Shown here piece after piece: positions 18,682-27,949 of a stretch of 37,183 bases of DNA. The notes under the pieces are model-generated. The model worked only from the letters and a program-made list of their open reading frames with translations, made no database searches and was not told the DNA's origin. The position numbers and the translations under genes were made by a program. Location of the stretch: the NCBI GenBank assembly GCA_025457745.1, contig JALOTT010000008.1, positions 1-37,183 on the forward strand, in the 5' to 3' direction. The DNA comes from Verrucomicrobiota bacterium (lineage in GTDB: Bacteria; Verrucomicrobiota; Verrucomicrobiia; Limisphaerales; JADLHS01). The number at the start of each line of letters is the position of its first letter. Within the stretch, counting starts at the first letter, position 1.

Positions 18682-19758
18682 ATGGCCCTGCCTTTTTTTG
18701 ACAACAGTTCAAAGAAGAAGCGAGACCAGATGCTTGCCATTGATCTGGGTGGCCGCACGACCAAAGCGGTGCATTTGCAGCGCCGCGGCGATGGCTATGT
18801 CCTTGGCCGCTACGCGCTGCTGGACGCGCCGATTTACGAAAAGAACCTCTCGGTCGAGTTGCTCGGCGAACATCTCAAGGCCGTGAGCCAGGCGCTGGAG
18901 GCCCGGACCAAATTCGTCACTTTGGCGTTGGGCTGCGACGAATCCATTGTCCGTCACGCCGAAATGCCGCGCATGCCGGCGGAGGACATGCGGCTGGTGC
19001 TGAAGAACAATTCCAGGAATTATCTGCAACAGGACCTGTCCAATCACGTTTTTGATTGTTACATCATTCCTTCCGCGCAATTGCCCAAACCGGCCGATCC
19101 CGGCAAACCTCCCGCGGGTCCCCAAAAACAAAAAGTTCTAATCGCGGGCGCCAAGAAGCAGGTGGTTGACAATTTAGTGGCGGCGACCCGCAATGCCGGT
19201 TTGGTGGCCGACCACATCCTTCCCGGCCTCATCGGGCCGATCAATGCCTTTAAGCTGGCGGCGCCGGAGGTTTTCAGCGGTGAAATCGTGGCCTTGGTGG
19301 ACCTCGGGTTCAAACATTCGTCCATCAGCATAATGGCGGGAGGCGAGTTGATCTTGAGCCGCACGGTGGCCATTGGCGGCGACCGGTTGACCGCCGGGCT
19401 CGCCGAATCCATGAACATCAGCTACCCCGAAGCGGAAGGCATCAAGGTGGGCATGGCCCACGAAGTGCAGGCGGCGCTCGAATCCCTGCTGTCGCCGCTG
19501 GGCCGTGAATTGCGCGCCTCCATTGACTTTTTCGAGCATCAACAGGACCGGCCCGTCTCGCAGGTCTTCATCACGGGCGGGTCGGCGCGCTCGGAATTCA
19601 TCATGCAATCGCTGCAAAACGAAATGATGGTCGAGTGCAAGACCTGGAATCCGACGACGTTTCTGCGCCTGGAGCTGCCGCCGGCGCAGGCCGCGGAAAT
19701 CGAACAGGTCGCGCCGCAACTGACCGTGGCCATCGGCGCGGCGCTGACCGCTTTCTGA
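18682..19758 (+). CDS. pilM: Type IV pilus assembly protein PilM-like ATPase
   Basis: QMLAIDLGGRTTKAVHLQRRGDGYVLGRYALLDAP...; actin-like phosphate motif; VDLGFKHSSISIMAGGELILSRTVAIGGDRLT; followed by PilN/O/P/Q-like genes. Confidence 0.88.
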   Translation: MALPFFDNSSKKKRDQMLAIDLGGRTTKAVHLQRRGDGYVLGRYALLDAPIYEKNLSVELLGEHLKAVSQALEARTKFVTLALGCDESIVRHAEMPRMPAEDMRLVLKNNSRNYLQQDLSNHVFDCYIIPSAQLPKPADPGKPPAGPQKQKVLIAGAKKQVVDNLVAATRNAGLVADHILPGLIGPINAFKLAAPEVFSGEIVALVDLGFKHSSISIMAGGELILSRTVAIGGDRLTAGLAESMNISYPEAEGIKVGMAHEVQAALESLLSPLGRELRASIDFFEHQQDRPVSQVFITGGSARSEFIMQSLQNEMMVECKTWNPTTFLRLELPPAQAAEIEQVAPQLTVAIGAALTAF

Positions 19759-19771
19759 TTTTTTTCAACCT

Positions 19772-20446
19772 GTGTTCATTCACCTCAATCTGCTCGCAGA
19801 AGCCCAAGCCGCCGAAGAGTTGCGCCGCCGCGACCCGGTCAAGCGCGCCCTGTGGCTGGCGGGGCTGCTGGTTTCGGTGATGCTGGTGTGGAGCAGTTCG
19901 CTGCAGGTCAAAACCATGCTGGTCCAACGGGACCTCAGCCGGGTGGAAAACAAGATTGGCAGCCGCACCAACGAGTACCAGCAAGTGCTCGACTTTCAGA
20001 AGAAAACCGCCGACATCGAAATGAAGCTGGGCGCGCTCCATCAACTGGCCACCAACCGCTTTCTCAACGGCACGCTGCTCAACGCGCTGCAGCAAACGAC
20101 CGTCGAGAACGTGCAGTTGTTGCGGCTCCGGGCGGATCAGTCCTACCTGATCACCGAGGAAGTCAAGGCGAAGAAGACCGAGTCCGGACGCACGTTTCCC
20201 GCCCGGCCCGCGACCGCGACCGAGAAGATTGTGCTGACGCTGGAAGCCAAAGACACCGCGCCCAATCCCGGCGACCAGGTCAATCGCTTCAAAGAAATGA
20301 TTGCCGATCATGCTTATTTTCAAAACGCGCTGGGCAAGACCAACGAAGTGAAACTGACCACCCTCTCGCCCCCGCAAAGCCAGCCCGACGGCAGAGCTTT
20401 CGTTCAATTCACGCTGGAATGTCGCTACCCGGAGAAAACCCGATGA
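19772..20446 (+). CDS. PilN-like protein
   Basis: GTG start; FIHLNLLAEAQAAEELRRRDPVKRALWLAGLLVSVMLVWSSSLQ: single TM segment then coiled coil; position after pilM. Confidence 0.75.
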   Translation: MFIHLNLLAEAQAAEELRRRDPVKRALWLAGLLVSVMLVWSSSLQVKTMLVQRDLSRVENKIGSRTNEYQQVLDFQKKTADIEMKLGALHQLATNRFLNGTLLNALQQTTVENVQLLRLRADQSYLITEEVKAKKTESGRTFPARPATATEKIVLTLEAKDTAPNPGDQVNRFKEMIADHAYFQNALGKTNEVKLTTLSPPQSQPDGRAFVQFTLECRYPEKTR

Positions 20447-20477
20447 CCGCTTATCAAACAATGCCGCGGTCCATGAT

Positions 20478-20641
20478 CCTCCGGGTAGGGCGGGCAGTCC
20501 CCTGCCCGCCGCGAAGGTGGAAGGATGTGCTGCTGCTGCCGGACGGCGCGCACCTGCCGCGACGGTGCGCGAGCACGGCGGGCGGAGTGACGCGCCCCGC
20601 CTCGGCCCGGAAGCCAACCCTGGAGGATTTACGCGGATGAA
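20478..20641. repeat. Pil-operon leader repeat, copy 1 (spans the RBS and start codon of the PilO-like gene)
   Basis: Aligns without gaps to 21286-21449, about 16 mismatches in 164 by hand count; ends ...ggaggatttacgcggatgaa. Confidence 0.88.
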
Positions 20642-21224
20642 CTTCAGCAAGCTGCCAAAGAACAAACGCAACCAGCTCATCATGGTCGCCTTGCTGACGG
20701 TGATCGCCTTGGGCGGGCTGGGATTTGGCCTCATCAAATGGCAGTACGCCAATCTGCGTGAACTCGCCGGGAAGCGGGAAGTCGCGGAAAAGAAATTCGC
20801 CCGGGTGACGGATACGATCAATCGCGCCGACCAGATCGAGACCGGCTTCAACGCTAAAAACAAGGCGCTGGTCGAACAGGAAGACGCCATGGCTTCCGGG
20901 GATATCTATTCCTGGGCGGTCAACTCGCTCCGGCGCTTCAAGCTGTCCTATAAGGTTGAAATTCCGCAGATCAGCCAGCCCGCGCCGCCGGGCGACGTGA
21001 ACCTGCTGCCGAAATTCCCGTACAAGCAAGTGACCTTCAGGGCGGGTGGAACGGCCTATTTCCACGATTTCGGCAAATTCATCGCCGACTTTGAAAATCA
21101 GTCCCCCCATGTCCGCGTGTTGAACCTGGTCCTCGAACCGTCCCCCAGTGTGGGCGCGGGCGAAAAAGAAAAACTCGCCTTCCAGATGGACATCGTCACT
21201 CTGGTGAAACCCGACGCCCCCTGA
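20637..21224 (+). CDS. PilO-like protein
   Basis: MNFSKLPKNKRNQLIMVALLTVIALGGLGFGLIKWQYANLRELAGKREVAEKKF; ATG at 20637 with ggagg upstream; the longer ORF start at 20517 lies in the repeat. Confidence 0.78.
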   Translation: MNFSKLPKNKRNQLIMVALLTVIALGGLGFGLIKWQYANLRELAGKREVAEKKFARVTDTINRADQIETGFNAKNKALVEQEDAMASGDIYSWAVNSLRRFKLSYKVEIPQISQPAPPGDVNLLPKFPYKQVTFRAGGTAYFHDFGKFIADFENQSPHVRVLNLVLEPSPSVGAGEKEKLAFQMDIVTLVKPDAP

Positions 21225-21285
21225 TGGACGGCAACTCCATGCCCATGTTTATGACCGCGTCTCAAACTATCTTCCTGCCCCTGAA

Positions 21286-21449
21286 CCTCCGGGTAGGGCG
21301 GGCAGTCCTCTGCCCGCCGCGAAGGTGGAAGGATGTGCTGCTGCTCCGGGCCGGCGCGCACCTGCCGCTACGGTGCGCGAGCACGGCGGGCGGAGTGTCG
21401 CGCCCGACCCCGGCACGGAGGATGCCACTGGAGGATTTACGCGGATGAA
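21286..21449. repeat. Pil-operon leader repeat, copy 2 (spans the RBS and start codon of the PilP-like gene)
   Basis: See 20478-20641; start codons of the two downstream genes lie at the same offset (159 bp) in both copies. Confidence 0.88.
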
Positions 21450-21939
21450 ACTGCGCTTCCAGATCCGCCGGCGGGGGGCCACGCTGCTCCTGGCGGCGCT
21501 GTTGGGTCGGGCCGCGGTTCACGCCGGTCCACCCCAACCCGCCGCGCCAGCCAAAGCCCCGGCCCCAGCCGCCGTGTCCCTGACGAATGGGGTGATGGAA
21601 GTTCCGCCGTCCGTCTTTGTGGTTGCCTCCGCGACCCAGGCGGTCAGAGACCCGTTTTTCCCGAATTCCACGCGGCTGGCCGCGGCGATGATGACGACCA
21701 GCACCAATGTGACCGGGGCGGCGGTCAGCGACCTGGCGCTCAAAGGCCTTTCCGGCACTGCCGCCCGGCCCCTGGCCACCATCAACAACCGCATTCTCGA
21801 GCCGGGCGAGGAGCAGGAAATCGTCACCTCCGCCGGCAAGGTCCGGGTACGCTGTGTGGCAATCAATTTGAAAGACGAAAGCGTGGTCATCGAAGCCGGC
21901 GGGACCCGACGCGAGCTGCGCTTCCCGCGGCGAAAATAG
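21445..21939 (+). CDS. PilP-like periplasmic protein
   Basis: MKLRFQIRRRGATLLLAALLGRAAVHAG signal; position between PilO-like and secretin. Confidence 0.6.
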   Translation: MKLRFQIRRRGATLLLAALLGRAAVHAGPPQPAAPAKAPAPAAVSLTNGVMEVPPSVFVVASATQAVRDPFFPNSTRLAAAMMTTSTNVTGAAVSDLALKGLSGTAARPLATINNRILEPGEEQEIVTSAGKVRVRCVAINLKDESVVIEAGGTRRELRFPRRK

Positions 21940-22232
21940 GACAACGCAGGTTTCGGACACGGGCGTCCGAAAGCTGGATGGCCGCTGGCAGCCTTTTGCC
22001 GGCCCGCGGCCCTCAGCGGGCGTGGTTTTGAAACGAGTCTCAACTGATTTGTGTCAATGCGGGACAAAATGATTTCAGAGCCGGGCACCGGCGTCGTTTG
22101 CGCCGACCGTGAACGACGCGCGGGCGGCTGGCATCGTTATTGCAGAATTGAATTCACTTTGATGACAGAATTATCTGGCCTTTGACTGACGACTTTGTAT
22201 AAATCTCCGAAACCTTGAAACTTCACCAACCA

Positions 22233-23900
22233 ATGAAACCAACACTTCGCATCGCCACCCTCATCGGCCTCTTCGTTTGCAGTCTGGGCCGCGCCCAAAC
22301 CCCTGCCGCCAGCGACTCGCCGGCCACCGCGCCCACGCCGCCCATTGCGGCGGCGCCCGCGACTGAACCGGCGGCCGCACCGCCGGACGCCGCGCCGGCC
22401 ATTGCTGCGCCGGCCACCGCCGAACCAGCCACCGCCGCGCCGTCCGCCGTCATCCCGCTTATCCAGTTTCAAGACGTGGCGCTCACGACCGCCATCGAAA
22501 ACCTCGCGCGCCAGGCGGGACTCAATTACATCCTCGACCCCAAGGTCACATTTGGCCAGCCCGGCCCGGATGGCAAAGCGACCCCGCAGCCGAACATCAA
22601 CCTGCGCTGGGAAAGTCTCACCGCCGAGCAGGCCCTCATGGCCCTGTTGACCGTTTACAACCTGCAACTGGTGGAGGACCCCAAGACCAGGGTCGCCCGC
22701 ATCACCACCAAGGACCCGGCCGCGCCTGACCCGCTGGTCACCAGGGTCATCCAGCTCCAATACGCCGGTCCGAGCAACATCCTCTCCAGTGTCCAGAGCA
22801 CGCTCACCGACAAACGCAGCAAAGTGGTCGCGGATGTTCGCACCAGCCAGTTGGTCATTGTGGCGACGGAAAAGGAACTGGCCGGGGTGGAAGAATTGTT
22901 GAAGCAACTCGACACGCCCACCAAGCAGGTGCTCATCGAGGCGAAAATCCTCGAAACCACCGTGAATCCCAAGACGGTCAAAGGCATTGATTGGACCAGC
23001 ACTTTGAGCAAGCAGAACGTCACCTTTGGCAATGGCATCACCAGTGGCAAGACCACCACGCTGCTTCCGGGCACGCCGGTCACCACCACGCTGCCCGGCG
23101 GCAGAACCATCACCACCACCCCGGGTTCCAGCTCGCAGACCTCGTTGGAAACCTTGCTGGGCGGCGGCGGAGTCAGCTACAATACCCTCAAAGGCTTTCA
23201 TCCCGCAACGGCCTTCTTGAATGCCGATGGTTTGAATGTGGCGCTGTCCTTCCTGAATGGTTCCGACGACACCAAAGTGATCTCCGAGCCGCGGATGGTC
23301 ACACTGGATAATCAGAGAGCTACGATTGATGTCGGCTTCATGTATCCAATCGTGAATGTGCAGGCGTCCACCGCGAATACGACCGGCGGTTCCCAGATTT
23401 CGTACTCGAACTTGACGGTGAATCTGGATGTCACGCCCCGCATTACTGCCAACAACTTCATCGAAATGCGAGTCCTGCAGAGCGTGCTTAGGCTTGGCGC
23501 ACCCGTTCAAACCACCGTCGCAGGTGTTAAAAATGATGTTGACTCGTTCTTCACCCGCAAACTGGAAACCTCCGTGCTCATCCCCAGCGGCAACACGCTG
23601 GTGATGGGCGGCCTGATTTCTGACCAGTTGCTGAACTCCAACGTGAAAGTCCCGATCCTGGGTGACATTCCGATCTTGGGCTACGCCTTCCGCAAGGACA
23701 GCAAGGAACGCAACCGGCAGAATCTCATGATCTTCATCACCCCGACCATTGTTAAGGACACCGATTTTCAACCAACGCAATCAAAATTCCTGCAATCAAC
23801 CGGCAAGGAAGCCGCCCTTGAAGAATGGTCCGCCTGGGACAGCGGCAAGCCCCGCGACTGGAGCAAACCGAAAGGCACGACGAAAAATTCCCAACCGTAA
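22233..23900 (+). CDS. Secretin (PilQ/GspD family)
   Basis: FQDVALTTAIENLARQAGLNYILDP; VLIEAKILETT; VTPRITANNFIEMRVLQSVLRLG; SVLIPSGNTLVMGGLISDQ...VPILGDIPILGYAFRKDSKERNRQNLMIFITPTIV. Confidence 0.93.
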   Translation: MKPTLRIATLIGLFVCSLGRAQTPAASDSPATAPTPPIAAAPATEPAAAPPDAAPAIAAPATAEPATAAPSAVIPLIQFQDVALTTAIENLARQAGLNYILDPKVTFGQPGPDGKATPQPNINLRWESLTAEQALMALLTVYNLQLVEDPKTRVARITTKDPAAPDPLVTRVIQLQYAGPSNILSSVQSTLTDKRSKVVADVRTSQLVIVATEKELAGVEELLKQLDTPTKQVLIEAKILETTVNPKTVKGIDWTSTLSKQNVTFGNGITSGKTTTLLPGTPVTTTLPGGRTITTTPGSSSQTSLETLLGGGGVSYNTLKGFHPATAFLNADGLNVALSFLNGSDDTKVISEPRMVTLDNQRATIDVGFMYPIVNVQASTANTTGGSQISYSNLTVNLDVTPRITANNFIEMRVLQSVLRLGAPVQTTVAGVKNDVDSFFTRKLETSVLIPSGNTLVMGGLISDQLLNSNVKVPILGDIPILGYAFRKDSKERNRQNLMIFITPTIVKDTDFQPTQSKFLQSTGKEAALEEWSAWDSGKPRDWSKPKGTTKNSQP

Positions 23901-23946
23901 GGCGCGGCGCAACCCCTGACTCCACAATGTCAGCCAATAGATTTTT

Positions 23947-26900
23947 ATGAAAACTGAATTATTCAAAGACCGGTGGCCGGCTTTCGGGCGATGGCCGCGC
24001 AGTCGCCGGTTATGCGCCGCCCTCATGGGCGCGGCTTTGGCGCTGGCGGCCCCTCACGTGCAGGCGGCAGCCGCTGTGGACACGGTCACGGGCGGCCCTT
24101 CGCAATTCTATCCCAGCCCAGCCTTCGGCTATGTGGATGGCGGCACCGCGCTTGACGCGAAGTTCCAAACCCCGGCTGGCGTGGCACTGGACCCTTCGGG
24201 AAACCTGCTTTTCGTCGCTGACCGCGACAACAACGTCGTCCGCAAACTCAATCTGTCCGCCAACAATACCGCGACGTTCGCGCTGGCATGGACGAACAAA
24301 ATTAGTCAGCCCGTCGGCGTTGCCGTGGACGGCGCGACCAACGTTTATGTTCTTAATCGCGGCAACGGCAACAACGGCACCGTGCTGAAATTTACCCCTG
24401 CCGGCAGCTTCGTCTCCACCAATGCCGCCGCGCTGACCAACGCCACGGCCATCGCGCTCGACGGCGTGACCAACATTTTTGTGACCCTCGGCGGCAACAC
24501 CGTGATTCGCATAACGCCCGCCGGGGTGAGAACCACGGTCGCCACCATCACCAATGCCGGCACTTCCTTGCAGGGCATCGCCAGCATGGACAACGGCGAC
24601 ATTGCCGTGAGCGACGCCGGCAATCACGGCATCTGGCTCATGGACCCGTTCACCGGCGCGTGGACCGCGCTCACGGGTTTCAACGGCGCGGGGGATATTT
24701 CTGACACGAAGGAAGTCGCCCAGTTCCGGTCGCCCTGCAATCTTTCCAAGGCTGGCAACGGCGTGCTCGTGGTCGCCGACCGCGGCAATCACCGGGTCAA
24801 GCTCGTGGATTCGGAAGGCACGGTCGCCAACCTTTATGGAGTCAAATCCAATTTCTGGGTCCAAGGCTCGCAGGCGCAGGGTATTTTTGCCGGTTGGTGG
24901 GACGGGACGGTTTGCGAGAGTGACAATTATGGCTGTGACGAGGCTCGCGAACCATGGGGCGTGGTGGTTGCTCCCAACGGCGACGTTTACGCGACGGAAA
25001 CGTATTACCATTTGATCCGCAAAGTCACTACCACCGGTCTGACGCCGCCCGGTGCGCCGGGCGTGGTTCCGCAATTCAATAGTCCGCTCGGCATCGCTTT
25101 GGATTCATCTGGGAATTTCCTGTTCGTCGCCGATCAACTGAACAACGCGGTCTTCAAGTTGAACTTTGGCGATAACGTCACATCGCCCTTCGCAACGACG
25201 AACATGAATCAACCCGTGGCGGTCGCGCTGGACCCGGCGGACAATGTTTACGTGTTGAACCGGGGCAGCGGTACCAATGGCTACGTACTCAAATTCAATA
25301 AGTTTGGAAACTTTCTCGGCACCAACGCCACCACTTTGACCAACGCCACCGCCCTGGCCCTGGATGGCAGCACGAACATGCTGGTCGCGGAACTGGGTGG
25401 TGCCATCAAACGCATCCCGTCAGGCGGCGGGCCGGCCACCGTCATCGCTGCCATCACCAATGCCGGCGTTCAGCTTCAGGGCATCGTCGTGGAAGATGAC
25501 GGCACCATCGCGGTTTCCGATTCCGGCAACCACGCGGTCTTTCTGATCAACCCCGTTTCCTATGCCGTGAGCGTCCTGACCGGAAACAACGGCCCTGGCG
25601 ATACCATCGGCACGGCTCTCTTCGCTCAGTTGAACCAGCCGCATCATCTGGCCAAGGCTGGCGGTGGACTGCTGGTGGTCGCGGACTTCTTCAATGACCG
25701 CGTCGTGGTGGTGGACGCTGCCGGCACGGCCACACGGCTTGCGGCCACGAATTCCGAAGTCTGGTTTGGCCGGGCGGGCGATCCGGTTTTGCCGGCCAGC
25801 AGCCGGTTTATTGAAATGCAGCAACCGGCTGGCATTGTCGTGGCGCCCAACGGTGACGTGATCACTGCCGAGATCTTGAACCACAACATCCGCCGAATCC
25901 TGAACACCGGCCTGACCGGCACCGGCGGCGGCAGCGGTGGCACAAATGGGGTTGTGATTACACCGCCGACGATCAGTCCGAACACGGGTTATTACCCTAT
26001 GGGCCAGATCATCACCGTGGGCAGCCCGAACCCGACCGTGTTTTATACGACCGACGGCAGCGAGCCGACCACGAACAGTGCGCGCGTCACCATCAGTGGC
26101 AACACCGGCTTCATCCGCTGGGTCAACACCACGAATGACCTGACCGCGTTGCGCATCAAGGCGTTCGTCAGCACCAATGCCAGCGTCACCGTCTCCGGCG
26201 TCCCGGCCAGCGCCAACAACGTGGGCGTGCCGTCTGGACTCTTTGGCAACCTCCGCGCGGGAGTCGGTTCCACCGTCGTCATCCCGGTCGTTGCGAATCT
26301 TCGCACCAACGACCAGGTCAGATCCTATCAGTTCAAGGTCCAGATCACACCCAACGGCAGTGCGCCCATGATTTCCGATCAGTTCCGGCCGTTGAGCGTC
26401 GCCTCGAACGATTTCATCCGGGTGATCACATCCGCCCAGGGTGATGCCATTGCGACCATCAACGTGTCGCCTTACACCAACGGCCTCGCGCGCGGCTTGG
26501 AAATCACGGCCATCGGCACCAACGCCAACGTGTCCTTCCAGCGTTTCGCCATCGTCGCCATGCTCGCCGTGCCCATCCCGGGCTCCGCGCAGCAAGGCGA
26601 CACGTATTCGATCAGCGTGTTGAACGGCAGCGCCACGTCCGATGGCGTTTCGTCGCCCGTCCCCTTCCCGTCCATGCCCGACGCCACGATTCTGGTCACC
26701 AACGTCGCCTACACCGTCGGCGACTCGGCGAGCAGCGGCTGGTACAACGCGGGTGAGTTCGGCAACACCGACCTCGACAACAGCGACGTCAACAACGCCT
26801 TCTATGCCGCGGCCGGACTCCGTCTGCCCTATCCGTTCACGGATGTCTATGACGCCATGGACGCGTACCCGGAAGACGAAGCCGGCTTCGTGGGCGGCGA

Positions 26901-27912
26901 TGCCGAAATCCGCTTCCTCGACTGGCAGGTGATTCTGCAACGCTCGCTGCGCCAGATCCCGTACTATGGCGGCACCAACAATTGGATGCGCGCGTGGCTT
27001 TCCGGCGGCGACCGGACCAGTTTCATGACCACGCTGCCCCTCGGTTCACCCGACCAGGAGGCTGGTGTGACGGTCGGCGCCCCGTGGAGTCGGCAGGCGA
27101 AGGTGGGGGCGATCTCCGTTGGCAACGCCGTCGCAGGCGGTCTGGTGAACGTGCCGGTTTATGTGCGAACGGCCTGGGGCGCGCCACTGGCCGGCTTGCA
27201 GTTCCGCTGCATCGTAACGCCCGACAACGGCGGCCCGGCGCTGACCGCTGCGCCCACGTTCATCGCCAAAGGCGGTCTGGCCACGCCCATCCAGCAAAGT
27301 TTCAAGCCGAGCGAATTCGCCTGCGGTTGGTCGCTGAATATCGTCAACGGCGTGAACTGCGCCGCGCATACGAGCAACTACCTCGGCACCGTCCGTTTCA
27401 CCATTCCGCCCGGTGCCGTGGCCGGCCACACTTACACCGTCGCGTTCGCCAACGCCGATGGCGCGCCCGATATCCACACGCAATACACCTTCGAAACGAA
27501 ACGCGCCACGGTCGCTGTCGGTGCCGCGGCGCCGCCGGTCACGGACATCACGTCCGACGATTGGAAGGCCTATTTCTTTGGCAGCCTCGCCGACCCGAAC
27601 GCGGATCCGAACGCCGATCCCGACCATGACAACGTGGTCAATTGGGCGGAATACGTGGCCGGCACCGACCCGACCGACGCGGCCTCACGGCTCAAGTGTG
27701 GTTCCGCCACGCGCACGGTCAGCGGCCAGCGGCAGGTGGTGTTGAACTGGTTGAGTGCTCCCGGCAAGGCATACAAGGTGCTGGTTTCAACGAATCTGGG
27801 CGGCACGTGGGACGAGTTGCCGGACACGATTTCCGGCGATGGCAATGCGGCACAATACATCGAAACGAATCCGACCGGCGCACGGTTCTACCGCCTGCGC
27901 GTGCTGCCGTGA
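23947..27912 (+). CDS. Giant secreted NHL-repeat protein with chitobiase-like, dockerin-like and TSP3-like C-terminal segments
   Basis: Repeated PxGVALDxSGNLLFVADxxNNxVRKL units; TVFYTTDGSEPTTNSA; GEFGNTDLDNSDVNNAF; DPNADPNADPDHDNVVNWAEYVAGTDP; C-terminus ARFYRLRVLP. Confidence 0.85.
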   Translation: MKTELFKDRWPAFGRWPRSRRLCAALMGAALALAAPHVQAAAAVDTVTGGPSQFYPSPAFGYVDGGTALDAKFQTPAGVALDPSGNLLFVADRDNNVVRKLNLSANNTATFALAWTNKISQPVGVAVDGATNVYVLNRGNGNNGTVLKFTPAGSFVSTNAAALTNATAIALDGVTNIFVTLGGNTVIRITPAGVRTTVATITNAGTSLQGIASMDNGDIAVSDAGNHGIWLMDPFTGAWTALTGFNGAGDISDTKEVAQFRSPCNLSKAGNGVLVVADRGNHRVKLVDSEGTVANLYGVKSNFWVQGSQAQGIFAGWWDGTVCESDNYGCDEAREPWGVVVAPNGDVYATETYYHLIRKVTTTGLTPPGAPGVVPQFNSPLGIALDSSGNFLFVADQLNNAVFKLNFGDNVTSPFATTNMNQPVAVALDPADNVYVLNRGSGTNGYVLKFNKFGNFLGTNATTLTNATALALDGSTNMLVAELGGAIKRIPSGGGPATVIAAITNAGVQLQGIVVEDDGTIAVSDSGNHAVFLINPVSYAVSVLTGNNGPGDTIGTALFAQLNQPHHLAKAGGGLLVVADFFNDRVVVVDAAGTATRLAATNSEVWFGRAGDPVLPASSRFIEMQQPAGIVVAPNGDVITAEILNHNIRRILNTGLTGTGGGSGGTNGVVITPPTISPNTGYYPMGQIITVGSPNPTVFYTTDGSEPTTNSARVTISGNTGFIRWVNTTNDLTALRIKAFVSTNASVTVSGVPASANNVGVPSGLFGNLRAGVGSTVVIPVVANLRTNDQVRSYQFKVQITPNGSAPMISDQFRPLSVASNDFIRVITSAQGDAIATINVSPYTNGLARGLEITAIGTNANVSFQRFAIVAMLAVPIPGSAQQGDTYSISVLNGSATSDGVSSPVPFPSMPDATILVTNVAYTVGDSASSGWYNAGEFGNTDLDNSDVNNAFYAAAGLRLPYPFTDVYDAMDAYPEDEAGFVGGDAEIRFLDWQVILQRSLRQIPYYGGTNNWMRAWLSGGDRTSFMTTLPLGSPDQEAGVTVGAPWSRQAKVGAISVGNAVAGGLVNVPVYVRTAWGAPLAGLQFRCIVTPDNGGPALTAAPTFIAKGGLATPIQQSFKPSEFACGWSLNIVNGVNCAAHTSNYLGTVRFTIPPGAVAGHTYTVAFANADGAPDIHTQYTFETKRATVAVGAAAPPVTDITSDDWKAYFFGSLADPNADPNADPDHDNVVNWAEYVAGTDPTDAASRLKCGSATRTVSGQRQVVLNWLSAPGKAYKVLVSTNLGGTWDELPDTISGDGNAAQYIETNPTGARFYRLRVLP

Positions 27913-27949
27913 GGCAACCGAGAATCTGACAACGCAAATTTACGCAACC

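Noticed and set aside
22137-23780. 547-aa minus-strand ORF antisense to the secretin
   Set aside because: Mirror ORF of a high-GC coding strand; low-complexity Arg/Gly-rich translation and no recognisable domain, whereas the plus strand is a clear secretin.
25420-26940. 506-aa minus-strand ORF (and 27719-29032, 24010-25074) antisense to the NHL genes
   Set aside because: Asp/Arg/Gly/His-rich mirror translations of biased codons; no domain support.
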